Positions 1 to 6,235 of a DNA stretch of 12,078 nt are shown here, in pieces. Positions within the stretch are counted from its first letter, which is position 1. Each line of letters begins with the position of its first letter. A program made the position numbers and the translations under genes. The DNA comes from an uncultured Clostridia bacterium (GTDB taxonomy: Bacteria > Bacillota > Clostridia > Christensenellales > UBA1242): NCBI GenBank assembly GCA_944372745.1, contig CALWAB010000041.1, positions 1 to 12,078 on the forward strand, in the 5' to 3' direction. The notes under the pieces are model-generated. The model was not told the origin of the DNA. It worked only from the letters and a program-made list of their open reading frames with translations, and made no database searches.

Positions 1-76
1 TTTGATTTAAATATACTTTTATAAATCTTATCCCAACATTTATAAATAAAAAATAATAAATTTAACATAACTCAAT

Positions 77-110
77 TATAATGGAAAAGAAACTAACATA
101 CATTGTTAGT
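77..110 (+). promoter_or_regulatory. -10 box and leader dyad of the acetyltransferase gene
   Basis: A consensus TATAAT lies at 77-82, but I see no good -35 at the right distance upstream. Just after the expected transcription start, ACTAACA (92-98) and TGTTAGT (104-110) form a perfect 7-base inverted repeat around a 5-base spacer, before the Shine-Dalgarno AAAGGAGA at 118-125. It could be a repressor operator or a small 5' stem. Bases 1-76 hold nothing else I can support. Confidence 0.45.
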
Positions 111-128
111 AACACTCAAAGGAGAAAT

Positions 129-674
129 ATGGAAGAAAGAGTCTTTACAAAAGAAGAAGATAAGAAAAAAACATTTTGAACGCGAAAATGCTAGAAAATT
201 ATTTAATAAATTTAATAAGACCAATTACGGAAATTTGAAAAGACGCCAAAAAATATTAACAAAACTTATTGGAAAAATTGCTTCTACTGCCCCTAAATTA
301 TGCCACCTTTCTATTGTGATTATGGCTATAATATCACATTAAATGAATATGCTTTCATCAATTTTGGTTGCACAATGCTTGATGCAGAAAAGATAATTAT
401 CGGTGCACATACTAGAATCGCTCCAAATGTAAGTTTTTACACTACTTACCATCCTATTGACCCTGAAGCTCGAAAAAATAGCACAATATTAGCAAAGCCC
501 ATAGTCATAGGGGAAAATGTTTGGATTGGGGGCAACTCTGTGATACTCCCTAGAGTGACCATTGGCGACAACTCTGTAATAGGTGCTGGCTCTGTGGTAA
601 CTAAAGACATACCGCCTAATTGTGTAGCCGTTGGAAGCCCCGCTAAAGTTATAAAGCAAATAGAAAATCTATAA
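129..674 (+). pseudogene. Maltose/galactoside-type O-acetyltransferase, broken by two opposite frameshifts
   Basis: This is a left-handed beta-helix sugar O-acetyltransferase (Maa/LacA type), which would move acetyl from acetyl-CoA to a sugar hydroxyl in the cytosol. The start chosen is ATG 129, placed 4 bases after GGAG (121-124). That frame opens MEERVFTKEEDKKK and stops at TGA 177-179. Homology continues in the next frame after the A7 run at 165-171 (HFERENARKLF...), then returns to the original frame at the CC of 303-304 (PPFYCDYGYNI...). One extra A and one missing C explain both shifts, and the repaired protein is 181 residues, the usual family length. The C-terminal part is intact: YHPIDP with the likely catalytic His (about residue 108 after repair), several hexapeptide repeats (IGENVWIGGNSVI, IGDNSVIGAGSVV) and the family ending PPNCVAVGSPAKVIK. 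It may be a true pseudogene or a pair of homopolymer errors in the assembly. The family is clear; the sugar is not. Confidence 0.85.
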
Positions 675-700
675 TAAAAATTTCAAACTGATTTTTTTAA

Positions 701-728
701 AAAACCTTAAGTAAAGACTTAAGGTTTT
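701..728. terminator. Bidirectional terminator between converging genes
   Basis: AAAACCTTAAGT (701-712) and ACTTAAGGTTTT (717-728) form a perfect 12-base stem with an AAAG loop. The plus strand ends in TTTTATT, and the minus strand has a T run from the A stretch at 699-704. It lies between the plus-strand acetyltransferase and the minus-strand paralogue array, and the last stop codon of the array (727-729) is inside the stem. Confidence 0.85.
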
Positions 729-1452
729 ATTGTGATATTTCTTGATTTCTCAAATAATTTTGTTCACGCACTTGTTCTTGTGCTAATACATTCATTAAGT
801 ATTCTCTTTTATCTATATTTTGCTTTTTATTACCTTTAATTTTATCTAAATAATCAAATTTGGTCTTTGATTTTTCTACTCCTTCGCTTTCCATTTCTTT
901 TAGAATATATTGGTTTAAATAGTAGGCAAACCAATACCTATTCACCCTATCTTCTTTGTCATATTCAAAAGGCAAATTTCGATATACTTTTATAAACTCT
1001 TTTATACCCAATTCTGTGATATGAAATGAATTGTTAGCAATATCGCGTTTTACATAACCCTTATCCACCAAACCCCAAGCCTTTAAACTTCTACTTAACC
1101 CTGCTTCTAAAGAATATTCATAATTTGTTAAGGCTATAACTAATGGATCATAACTAGAAAAACGCATTAAGCCGTCATAAAAACTATTTAATTTTACATA
1201 AGGTAAATTTGGAACTCTAACAATTTCACAATGCCTAGAAATATAATAAGAAAGTGATTCTTCCATTAGTATTAATTCGTTTTTTATGTCATAAATAAAT
1301 ACATCATTTTTTAAATACTGTAAAACATCTCTATCTATTGCCATACCTTTATAAAAATATTTATCATTTTGACTTATAATTACATCATCTAAATATGTAT
1401 ATTTATGCAAATTATCGTCATCTTTTAAAATTAGTACTTTATTTTTCGTCAT
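727..1452 (-). CDS. Unrecognised protein, third member of a tandem paralogue array
   Basis: I do not recognise this 241-residue protein. It is clearly related to the two genes upstream: an N-terminal K-V-L-I-L-K-D-D segment, Y-F-Y-K-G, I-Y-D, then SYDPLVIALTNYE, then F-H-I-T-E-L-G-I-K-E-F, Y-R-N-L-P, R-Y-W-F-A-Y-Y-L, and near the C-terminus YLMNVLAQEQ. The stretch from DPLVIAL to ITELGIKEF looks like a winged-helix unit (helices, then a basic strand ending in an xITxxGI wing), but this is inference. It has no signal peptide or membrane span, and the last 60 residues are rich in K and E. The frame is open to a GTG at 1461, but I place the start at ATG 1452 because AGGTGG stands 5 bases before it. 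A 76-base gap with a hairpin separates it from its upstream paralogue. Confidence 0.8.
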   Translation of the reverse strand: MTKNKVLILKDDDNLHKYTYLDDVIISQNDKYFYKGMAIDRDVLQYLKNDVFIYDIKNELILMEESLSYYISRHCEIVRVPNLPYVKLNSFYDGLMRFSSYDPLVIALTNYEYSLEAGLSRSLKAWGLVDKGYVKRDIANNSFHITELGIKEFIKVYRNLPFEYDKEDRVNRYWFAYYLNQYILKEMESEGVEKSKTKFDYLDKIKGNKKQNIDKREYLMNVLAQEQVREQNYLRNQEISQ

Positions 1453-1507
1453 CACTCCCACCTAATAAGTAAACATACTTCAACAATCCATAATATTTTT
1501 AAATATC

Positions 1508-1538
1508 ACTATTTTCACAAACTTAAAATGAAAATAGT
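1508..1538 (-). promoter_or_regulatory. Perfect hairpin between the second and third paralogues
   Basis: ACTATTTTCA (1508-1517) and TGAAAATAGT (1529-1538) are perfect 10-base complements with an 11-base loop. The stem begins on the stop codon of the upstream paralogue and has no T run after it on the minus strand. It is better read as a 3'-protecting stem, a partial terminator or an operator than as a classic terminator. A TATTAT box follows on the minus strand and could serve the last gene. Confidence 0.6.
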
Positions 1539-2248
1539 TATTTCCCCAATTCTTTATTTCGCCAATAATTCGTTTCTTTTATCTGCTCACTAGCAAGCAC
1601 ACGCAGAAGCCCTTCTCTATAATCATCTATCGCCGTTTTCCTTTTATAAAAAAATTGCTGTATTTTAGATTTCTTTTCTTTCGATTTTTCTTCATTATCA
1701 GTAACTATTAATTCACTTTTAATAAAGCTATCTAAAAAGTAAGTAAACCAATATCTTTCCTTATTAGGTTTTCCATTTTTCTCATAAGCCAAATTTTGAT
1801 AAGTTTCAATAAATAAATCAATGCCAGATTCGGTAATACAATATTTTTTTTCTTCTTTATTATACCTCACATAATGGTCAAACTCTAAATCGTCTAAACG
1901 CCCTTGAATAGTCAAAGGACAAGCCACAAAATGTACCAATGCTACGACAAGAGGGTCATAAGTTTTATAAACTTTTTTCTTTTTTGAAATATCATACATT
2001 GCCTTTCCTTCATCAAAATATCTATTACAATAAAAACGAATAAACGCCCCTATTGATTCCGCTAATTGTATTTCTTTGTTAAAATCATATAGGCATTGTT
2101 TTTCTTTAAAAGATTTTATTACATCTTCTTTTAATTCCAACCCATTAAAATAATATTTGTTATCACAAAAAAATATAATATCCGCGAATCTATAACTAAC
2201 ATTTATTAAATTAATATTGTCAACGATTACAATTTTATTTTTTTTCAA
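1538..2248 (-). CDS. Unrecognised protein, second member of a tandem paralogue array
   Basis: This 236-residue protein is of unknown function. It keeps the layout of its two neighbours: an N-terminal K-I-V-I-V-D strand, YYFNG, LYDFNKEI, then TYDPLVVALVHF, YVRYN followed by KKYCITESGIDLFIETYQNL, ERYWFTYFLDSFIKSE, and a C-terminal LLRVLASEQIKETNYWRNKE that closely resembles the end of the third paralogue. It has no membrane span or signal peptide, and a Lys-rich linker sits at about residues 185-205. The start is TTG at 2248, supported by a perfect AAGGAG 6 bases upstream (complement of 2255-2260); no ATG fits. That Shine-Dalgarno overlaps the TAA of the upstream paralogue, so the two are probably translationally coupled. 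Confidence 0.82.
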   Translation of the reverse strand: MKKNKIVIVDNINLINVSYRFADIIFFCDNKYYFNGLELKEDVIKSFKEKQCLYDFNKEIQLAESIGAFIRFYCNRYFDEGKAMYDISKKKKVYKTYDPLVVALVHFVACPLTIQGRLDDLEFDHYVRYNKEEKKYCITESGIDLFIETYQNLAYEKNGKPNKERYWFTYFLDSFIKSELIVTDNEEKSKEKKSKIQQFFYKRKTAIDDYREGLLRVLASEQIKETNYWRNKELGK

Positions 2249-2258
2249 AATTTTCTCC

Positions 2259-2912
2259 TTAAATATTGGTCAAATCTATATGATTATTTTGAGTTATTGC
2301 ATCTGTAAGCACTTTAGTTAAATACTTTTTCTTGTTTAATAGATTAAACGAACTTAAATCTTTGCACTCATATTTAATATATTTATCTAAATAATATGTA
2401 TTCACTTTTTGGAAAACACTATTAGGTGGCAATGATTTATAATTATCAACAAATACTTTAATTCCCTTATTTGTTATATAGTATTTATGCTCCTTAGACT
2501 TATATACAATAAGTTTTGCCCTTATCATTGCTTTTAAATTACTTTTATCCATTCTCTCTTCATCTTTATAAAAATTCAAAAGTGCTACAACAAGGGGGTC
2601 AAATTTAGGAATATTTTTTTTAGCATAATTATCAGTTAATACTAATTCACATTCCCAATTATGAATATCACACCTTCTTTTTGTGCAAAATGCTATAACC
2701 CATTCAGTTCTAAAATCACTATAATTAATTTCTTCTTTAAAATCATACATATAACCAATATAACAAATGTAATCAATTACTTGTTGCGATACTTTACATC
2801 CCCTATAATAATATTCCCCACCTTTATATATAAAAATAGGTTTATTTATATACGCATCAATATCTTCATCATCTTTTAATATAATAATTTTCTCGCTATA
2901 AGAAATACGCAT
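2259..2912 (-). CDS. Unrecognised protein, first member of a tandem paralogue array
   Basis: This 217-residue protein is the first gene of the array and the most diverged and shortest. Shared features are KIIILKDDEDI near the N-terminus, EYYYRG, MYDFKEEI, KFDPLVVALLNFY, LKAMIRAKLIVY followed by HKYYITNKGIKVFVDNYKSLP, NTYYLDKYIKYE and KKYLTKVL. The segment LKAMIRAKLI...YYITNKG is the most winged-helix-like part of the family. It lacks the E-Q-x-x-x-x-N-Y-x-R-N ending of the other two. The start is ATG 2912, preceded by AGAGGA with good spacing. Its TAA lies inside the Shine-Dalgarno of the next gene. There is no clear promoter next to the start; a TATAAT on this strand at 3023-3028 would give a leader of about 100 bases. 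Confidence 0.82.
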   Translation of the reverse strand: MRISYSEKIIILKDDEDIDAYINKPIFIYKGGEYYYRGCKVSQQVIDYICYIGYMYDFKEEINYSDFRTEWVIAFCTKRRCDIHNWECELVLTDNYAKKNIPKFDPLVVALLNFYKDEERMDKSNLKAMIRAKLIVYKSKEHKYYITNKGIKVFVDNYKSLPPNSVFQKVNTYYLDKYIKYECKDLSSFNLLNKKKYLTKVLTDAITQNNHIDLTNI

Positions 2913-3182
2913 TATTTAATCCTCTTAATATGTTCTATATAAATTAAATTCTTTAGCATAAAAACATAACTCAATTTTTTATTTAAAAATACTCAATTAA
3001 TCAATGAGATTTATATGTCCCTATTATAGTCCACACCTTGGTGGGGCATCTCGCCTACTTTTTGTTGCTACTTTGAGTTATTATCAATTTCAAATTGTTT
3101 TCTATTTGAAGTTTGTCTGTAATCTGAAATTATAATTATATGGTTTTTAAATTTTAAGTGAGTATGTATTTATCTCATTACA
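2913..3182. other. Gene-free stretch upstream of the paralogue array
   Basis: There is no convincing coding frame. A consensus TATAAT on the minus strand (3023-3028) faces the paralogue array but lacks a recognisable -35. Beside it is a patch unusually rich in G and C (3030-3056). Further up, TTCAAAT and ATTTGAA form a 7-base stem at about 3091-3112. I cannot assign this region to a known RNA or mobile element. Confidence 0.4.
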
Positions 3183-3183
3183 A

Positions 3184-3230
3184 TTAAAAACCACGCCGTA
3201 AGGAATACTCTCCCTTGGTCGTAGCGTGGT
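3184..3230 (-). terminator. Terminator of the beta-repeat protein gene
   Basis: On the minus strand, ACCACGC (complement of 3224-3230) pairs with GCGTGGT (complement of 3190-3196), with an inner AAGG/CCTT stem, and is followed directly by a run of T (complement of 3186-3190) and AATTG. It lies 85 bases after the stop of the gene at 3315-5033, which has no closer good terminator. Confidence 0.6.
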
Positions 3231-3238
3231 GGAAATCA

Positions 3239-3260
3239 AGGGGGAGCAATTACTCTCCCT
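3239..3260. repeat. GC-rich hairpin in the 3' region of the beta-repeat gene
   Basis: AGGGGGAG (3239-3246) pairs with CTCTCCCT (3253-3260), with one G-T pair and a CAATTA loop. TACTCTCCCT here nearly repeats the TACTCTCCCT inside the next hairpin loop (from 3207), so the two stems can also pair in an alternative way. No T run follows on either strand. Confidence 0.5.
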
Positions 3261-3314
3261 AACGATATAAAAATTAATATTTAATCTTTTAGTTTACAAA
3301 GATTTAATTAATAC

Positions 3315-5033
3315 TTATTGCAAATCTGCGTGAATCTTTGAATAAATAGTCAAATTTCTATTAGCATCCACAGTAAGTTTTGTGCTTACAGTTCTATCTG
3401 CCGTACCCCCCATAAAAACTGCATTCAAATCAGCATTATAATTTGCCATACTGCTATTTTGTTCTCTTTCAGTCGTTTCAAAATCAACTATGTGCAAATC
3501 TGCTGAGGATACGCCACGCCAATCAAGCCAAAATCTTGAATCGTCTGGTACTATTACATCCACATTACCATTGTGTGCATTGATGACATTTTGACTTTTA
3601 TCCGGCATATAGTCTATATGAGCAATTATTCTTCCACGCCCATTAGATTCCAAAGTCAATGCTCCGCGTGTATTGTATACTTCTATTGCCCCATTACCTC
3701 TATCTACTCCAGTTGAGATTTTGATAGGTTTATTTTGTAAAGCATTGACTGCTGTCTGTATAGCAGCAGTTGATACTCCATCTACTGTGTCGCTTGCTGT
3801 CAAATATGTGGCATAAACTGAACCATTTTGAGAAGTTACCTCAAGACTACCTAAACAGTTATCAAGATTGATGACTCCACTTGTTGATGTGATAACTATA
3901 TTTTTAGCAAAACAATTATCTATGTCTACATCCCCTGACTTTGTATCTATTCTAAGGTCATTGCCTGTAGGATTAGATTCAACAGTTCCAATTTGACCTA
4001 CTTCTATATTCCCCGAATCATTTTGAATAATTGTTGAACCATAAATGGCACCAATTCTTAAATCGCAAGCATTATTGATGTCATCAGTATTGTGACTCAA
4101 TGCTGAGAAACTACCACTAATTGTACCTGCTCTAAAGAACCCATAATCGCTCATCAATGTCACATTTCCCTGAACATTGTTGAACTGTATATCTGCATTC
4201 ACCGCTTCAATATTGACTTCCGCATTGCCTTGAGTATTTGTTATATTAGCAAATTGATATTTCCCCTTATTGACATTCATTGTAATATCACAATTTAAGT
4301 CTCTATCAATGCTAAAATTACTATTATCCGCAGTAATTGTCAAATCATTCAATATATTGACATATCTAATTGTTGCGTCACCAGAATCATCATTGAGTAA
4401 AACATTAGCCACACTAATTTGTGGGTCGCCTACCGGCACTAATTCCGCTATTGACACTTGAGAAAAAGTTATTTCTCCGCTTCCACTATTTATTCTCAAA
4501 TCAGTCAATTCATCAATAGTATTAGGTATCCATATATGAAAACCTGCTCCGCGGTTGAAATATGCTCCCTCTGGTTCAATAACTGTAAAAGTAACTACAT
4601 TCTTTTCTTCGCTCTCGCCAGTCAAAGCCCTGCGTTCAGCCGTAACTGTGAATGAAGGCTCAGGCGAATCACTCTTAACAAATCCTGTAATTGCACGGCC
4701 AAATTCCACTCTAAAATATGTGACATTATTTTCTATGCCTGTAGCATCGTACATATTAACATCAATGTCCCAATGCCCCGCATTTATTTCTATGGCATCA
4801 ACATTGCTCAAAATGTCGCCATCTAATCTAATTAAATTATCTAAGCCTACAACAGTCTCATCTTCTGCCACCACTTCATAGATAATCCCGTTATTATTCC
4901 CGTGATAAAATGAATAACCAAAAACCGATACATTAGGGAAAAAGAACATTATACCTATGAGTATTACGCCAACGCCTATGACAAGACCTAAAAATATCAA
5001 TGTGTACACAAATATGCCTTTAATTATTGACAT
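3315..5033 (-). CDS. Membrane-anchored beta-repeat protein, DUF4097 (putative adhesin) type
   Basis: This 572-residue protein has one N-terminal membrane segment (about residues 6-32) and a large extracytoplasmic part. From about residue 178 to 410 it carries roughly ten short beta-strand repeats of the form x-L-x-I-x-(S/T)-x-(S/N)-G-x-(I/V)-x-(I/F/V), for example LRINSGSGEITF, LRIDTKSGDVDI, IVITSTSGVINL and LEVTSQNGSVYA. This is the pattern of DUF4097/putative adhesin domains, which form parallel beta-helix-like structures. There is no LPXTG motif, no lipobox, and only a few scattered Cys. The start is ATG 5033, 4 bases after a perfect AGGAGG. It is a single-gene unit with its own promoter and terminator. 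The family assignment rests on repeat pattern alone. Proteins of this type often sit beside stress-regulated membrane genes, but no such partner is next to it here, and its ligand is unknown. Confidence 0.8.
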   Translation of the reverse strand: MSIIKGIFVYTLIFLGLVIGVGVILIGIMFFFPNVSVFGYSFYHGNNNGIIYEVVAEDETVVGLDNLIRLDGDILSNVDAIEINAGHWDIDVNMYDATGIENNVTYFRVEFGRAITGFVKSDSPEPSFTVTAERRALTGESEEKNVVTFTVIEPEGAYFNRGAGFHIWIPNTIDELTDLRINSGSGEITFSQVSIAELVPVGDPQISVANVLLNDDSGDATIRYVNILNDLTITADNSNFSIDRDLNCDITMNVNKGKYQFANITNTQGNAEVNIEAVNADIQFNNVQGNVTLMSDYGFFRAGTISGSFSALSHNTDDINNACDLRIGAIYGSTIIQNDSGNIEVGQIGTVESNPTGNDLRIDTKSGDVDIDNCFAKNIVITSTSGVINLDNCLGSLEVTSQNGSVYATYLTASDTVDGVSTAAIQTAVNALQNKPIKISTGVDRGNGAIEVYNTRGALTLESNGRGRIIAHIDYMPDKSQNVINAHNGNVDVIVPDDSRFWLDWRGVSSADLHIVDFETTEREQNSSMANYNADLNAVFMGGTADRTVSTKLTVDANRNLTIYSKIHADLQ

Positions 5034-5071
5034 AATTCCTCCTAAAAGTAATCTATATTTTATTTATATAA

Positions 5072-5114
5072 AGTATATAATATTTTCACACAAAAATCAA
5101 GTTTTTATGTGAAA
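5072..5114 (-). promoter_or_regulatory. Promoter overlapped by a 13-base dyad (candidate operator)
   Basis: Minus-strand -35 TTGATT (5095-5100) and -10 TATACT (5072-5077) are exactly 17 bases apart, giving a leader of about 30 bases before ATG 5033. TTTCACACAAAAA (5084-5096) and TTTTTATGTGAAA (5102-5114) form a 13-base inverted repeat with one mismatch, covering the -35 and much of the spacer. That is the position of a repressor operator. The rest of 5115-5285 is low-complexity AT with no gene. Confidence 0.65.
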
Positions 5115-5285
5115 TTCTTAAAAGATATAGATTTTGTATTTGCTTTTCGATTTTAAAATTATTTTATAGTTTCACGCTAAGTAATTAAAGTATGACTTAA
5201 TTATATAAAAATAAATTAAAATTAATAATCAAATTTTACGCAAAATTGACAACAAATTTAACAATTAAAATTTTTCTTTAATTCT

Positions 5286-5314
5286 AAAAAATACCTTTTG
5301 AAAACAAAAGGTAT
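5286..5314 (-). terminator. Rho-independent terminator
   Basis: ATACCTTTTG (5291-5300) and CAAAAGGTAT (5305-5314) form a perfect 10-base stem with a 4-base loop. On the minus strand it runs into a T stretch (complement of 5286-5291), just after the stop codon of the gene at 5320-6120. Confidence 0.85.
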
Positions 5315-5319
5315 AAATA

Positions 5320-6120
5320 TTAACACATAAAATCGTCAAGTGATTTTTGTGGATTTGGTCTATTATTTTTATTTTGTTTAGTTGTTGTGACGATTTTAGG
5401 TTTTGCATAAAAATCTTTCATATACGCTGGTCTAAATTCCCCATTATTGCTAAAGTAGGCTTGAATTTGATTTTTCTCTTTTCTATCACACAAAGGAATT
5501 TGCATTTGTGGTTTTGCATTTAAAATGGCTTGTTCTTCATTGGTAAGTTTATACACATACATACCATTATCATTACTAATCATTGGGCGCATTGATGGTG
5601 CTTCATAAGCCCCACGAATAGCATCCATAAAAGCACATTGTATCTCATAGTCACTCATTTCTTTGTATTCACCATTTTGTATGCTCTTCTTTGTGCTGTC
5701 TAAAACATTGACATATTCATTGTCTTGCATATTAAGACTGCGACAAAAATCTTTTCTAATATTAATGACATTTTGTGTATTTTCTTTTGTAAGGGCATCT
5801 TTATAATTCAAAACTTCTTGAGATTTGTCTTCATACTCCCAATCCAAATTCAAGTTGCGTCTATTCATAAGGCATAAAACTATGGTATTAGGCGTAGCTA
5901 CAATGGTGCTCTTATTAAACATAGCCGAATCAAATATTAAACTCATTGATGCCCCATTTTTGTAATCTGCCTTCACTTCGACACAATTAGCATAGTCATT
6001 AATATGCAAACGACTTGCATACCAAGTCAAATGATTGATAAAATCATCAAGTGGATCTTTGACATAACAAAGGGAATCTTCCCCATGTTTTAACATAACA
6101 ACATTAAATATAGTATTCAT
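5320..6120 (-). CDS. Unrecognised soluble protein of 266 residues
   Basis: I do not recognise this protein. It has no signal peptide or membrane span. The first 95 residues look like an alpha/beta domain (FNVVMLKHGEDSLCYV, CVEVKADYKNGASMSLIF, TIVATPNTIVLCLMNRR). The middle is helical and charged. Residues 205-240 contain KPQMQIPLCDRKEKNQIQAYF, and the tail is a basic, Asn/Lys/Pro-rich linker ending in SLDDFMC, which may be a short docking peptide on a flexible arm (inference). The start is ATG 6120 with AAAGGAAG upstream. It is flanked by a near-consensus promoter and a strong terminator, so it is a monocistronic and probably well-expressed gene rather than a random open frame. Confidence 0.75.
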   Translation of the reverse strand: MNTIFNVVMLKHGEDSLCYVKDPLDDFINHLTWYASRLHINDYANCVEVKADYKNGASMSLIFDSAMFNKSTIVATPNTIVLCLMNRRNLNLDWEYEDKSQEVLNYKDALTKENTQNVINIRKDFCRSLNMQDNEYVNVLDSTKKSIQNGEYKEMSDYEIQCAFMDAIRGAYEAPSMRPMISNDNGMYVYKLTNEEQAILNAKPQMQIPLCDRKEKNQIQAYFSNNGEFRPAYMKDFYAKPKIVTTTKQNKNNRPNPQKSLDDFMC

Positions 6121-6140
6121 AATTTTCTTCCTTTGTAAAA

Positions 6141-6169
6141 ATTATAACACAAACATTTTAGTTCGTCAA
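6141..6169 (-). promoter_or_regulatory. Near-consensus sigma-A promoter with extended -10
   Basis: Minus-strand -35 TTGACG (6164-6169), a 17-base spacer and -10 TATAAT (6141-6146), preceded by TGT (extended -10). The predicted leader to ATG 6120 is only about 15 bases and holds the Shine-Dalgarno. It is the strongest minus-strand promoter in the window. Confidence 0.85.
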
Positions 6170-6235
6170 TATAGTTTTTATATTCTGCAATGTAAATTTT
6201 ACTCAATTTTTATTGAATTGCTTAATTACCAATTA

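Noticed and set aside
103..342. A separate 79-residue protein starting at TTG 103.
   Set aside because: Its first codons lie before the real ribosome site and its middle is the shifted part of the acetyltransferase; it is better read as one broken gene.
2661..2879. A hydrophobic plus-strand open frame opposite the first paralogue.
   Set aside because: Its Ile/Phe/Asn bias is what the antisense of an AT-rich gene gives; no ribosome site is present.
64..2976. AACATAACTCAATT occurs at 64-77 and 2963-2976, both upstream of genes.
   Set aside because: In sequence this rich in A and T, a 14-base match in 12 kb is expected about once by chance, and the two sites have different orientation and distance to their genes.
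3015..3262. A CRISPR array or an insertion sequence in the hairpin-rich gap.
   Set aside because: There are no regularly spaced repeats, no transposase remnant and no matching terminal repeats with a target duplication that I can see.
4270..4881. Three plus-strand open frames inside the beta-repeat protein gene.
   Set aside because: They lie antisense to a gene with a clear protein pattern, lack ribosome sites, and look like shadows of its reading frame.
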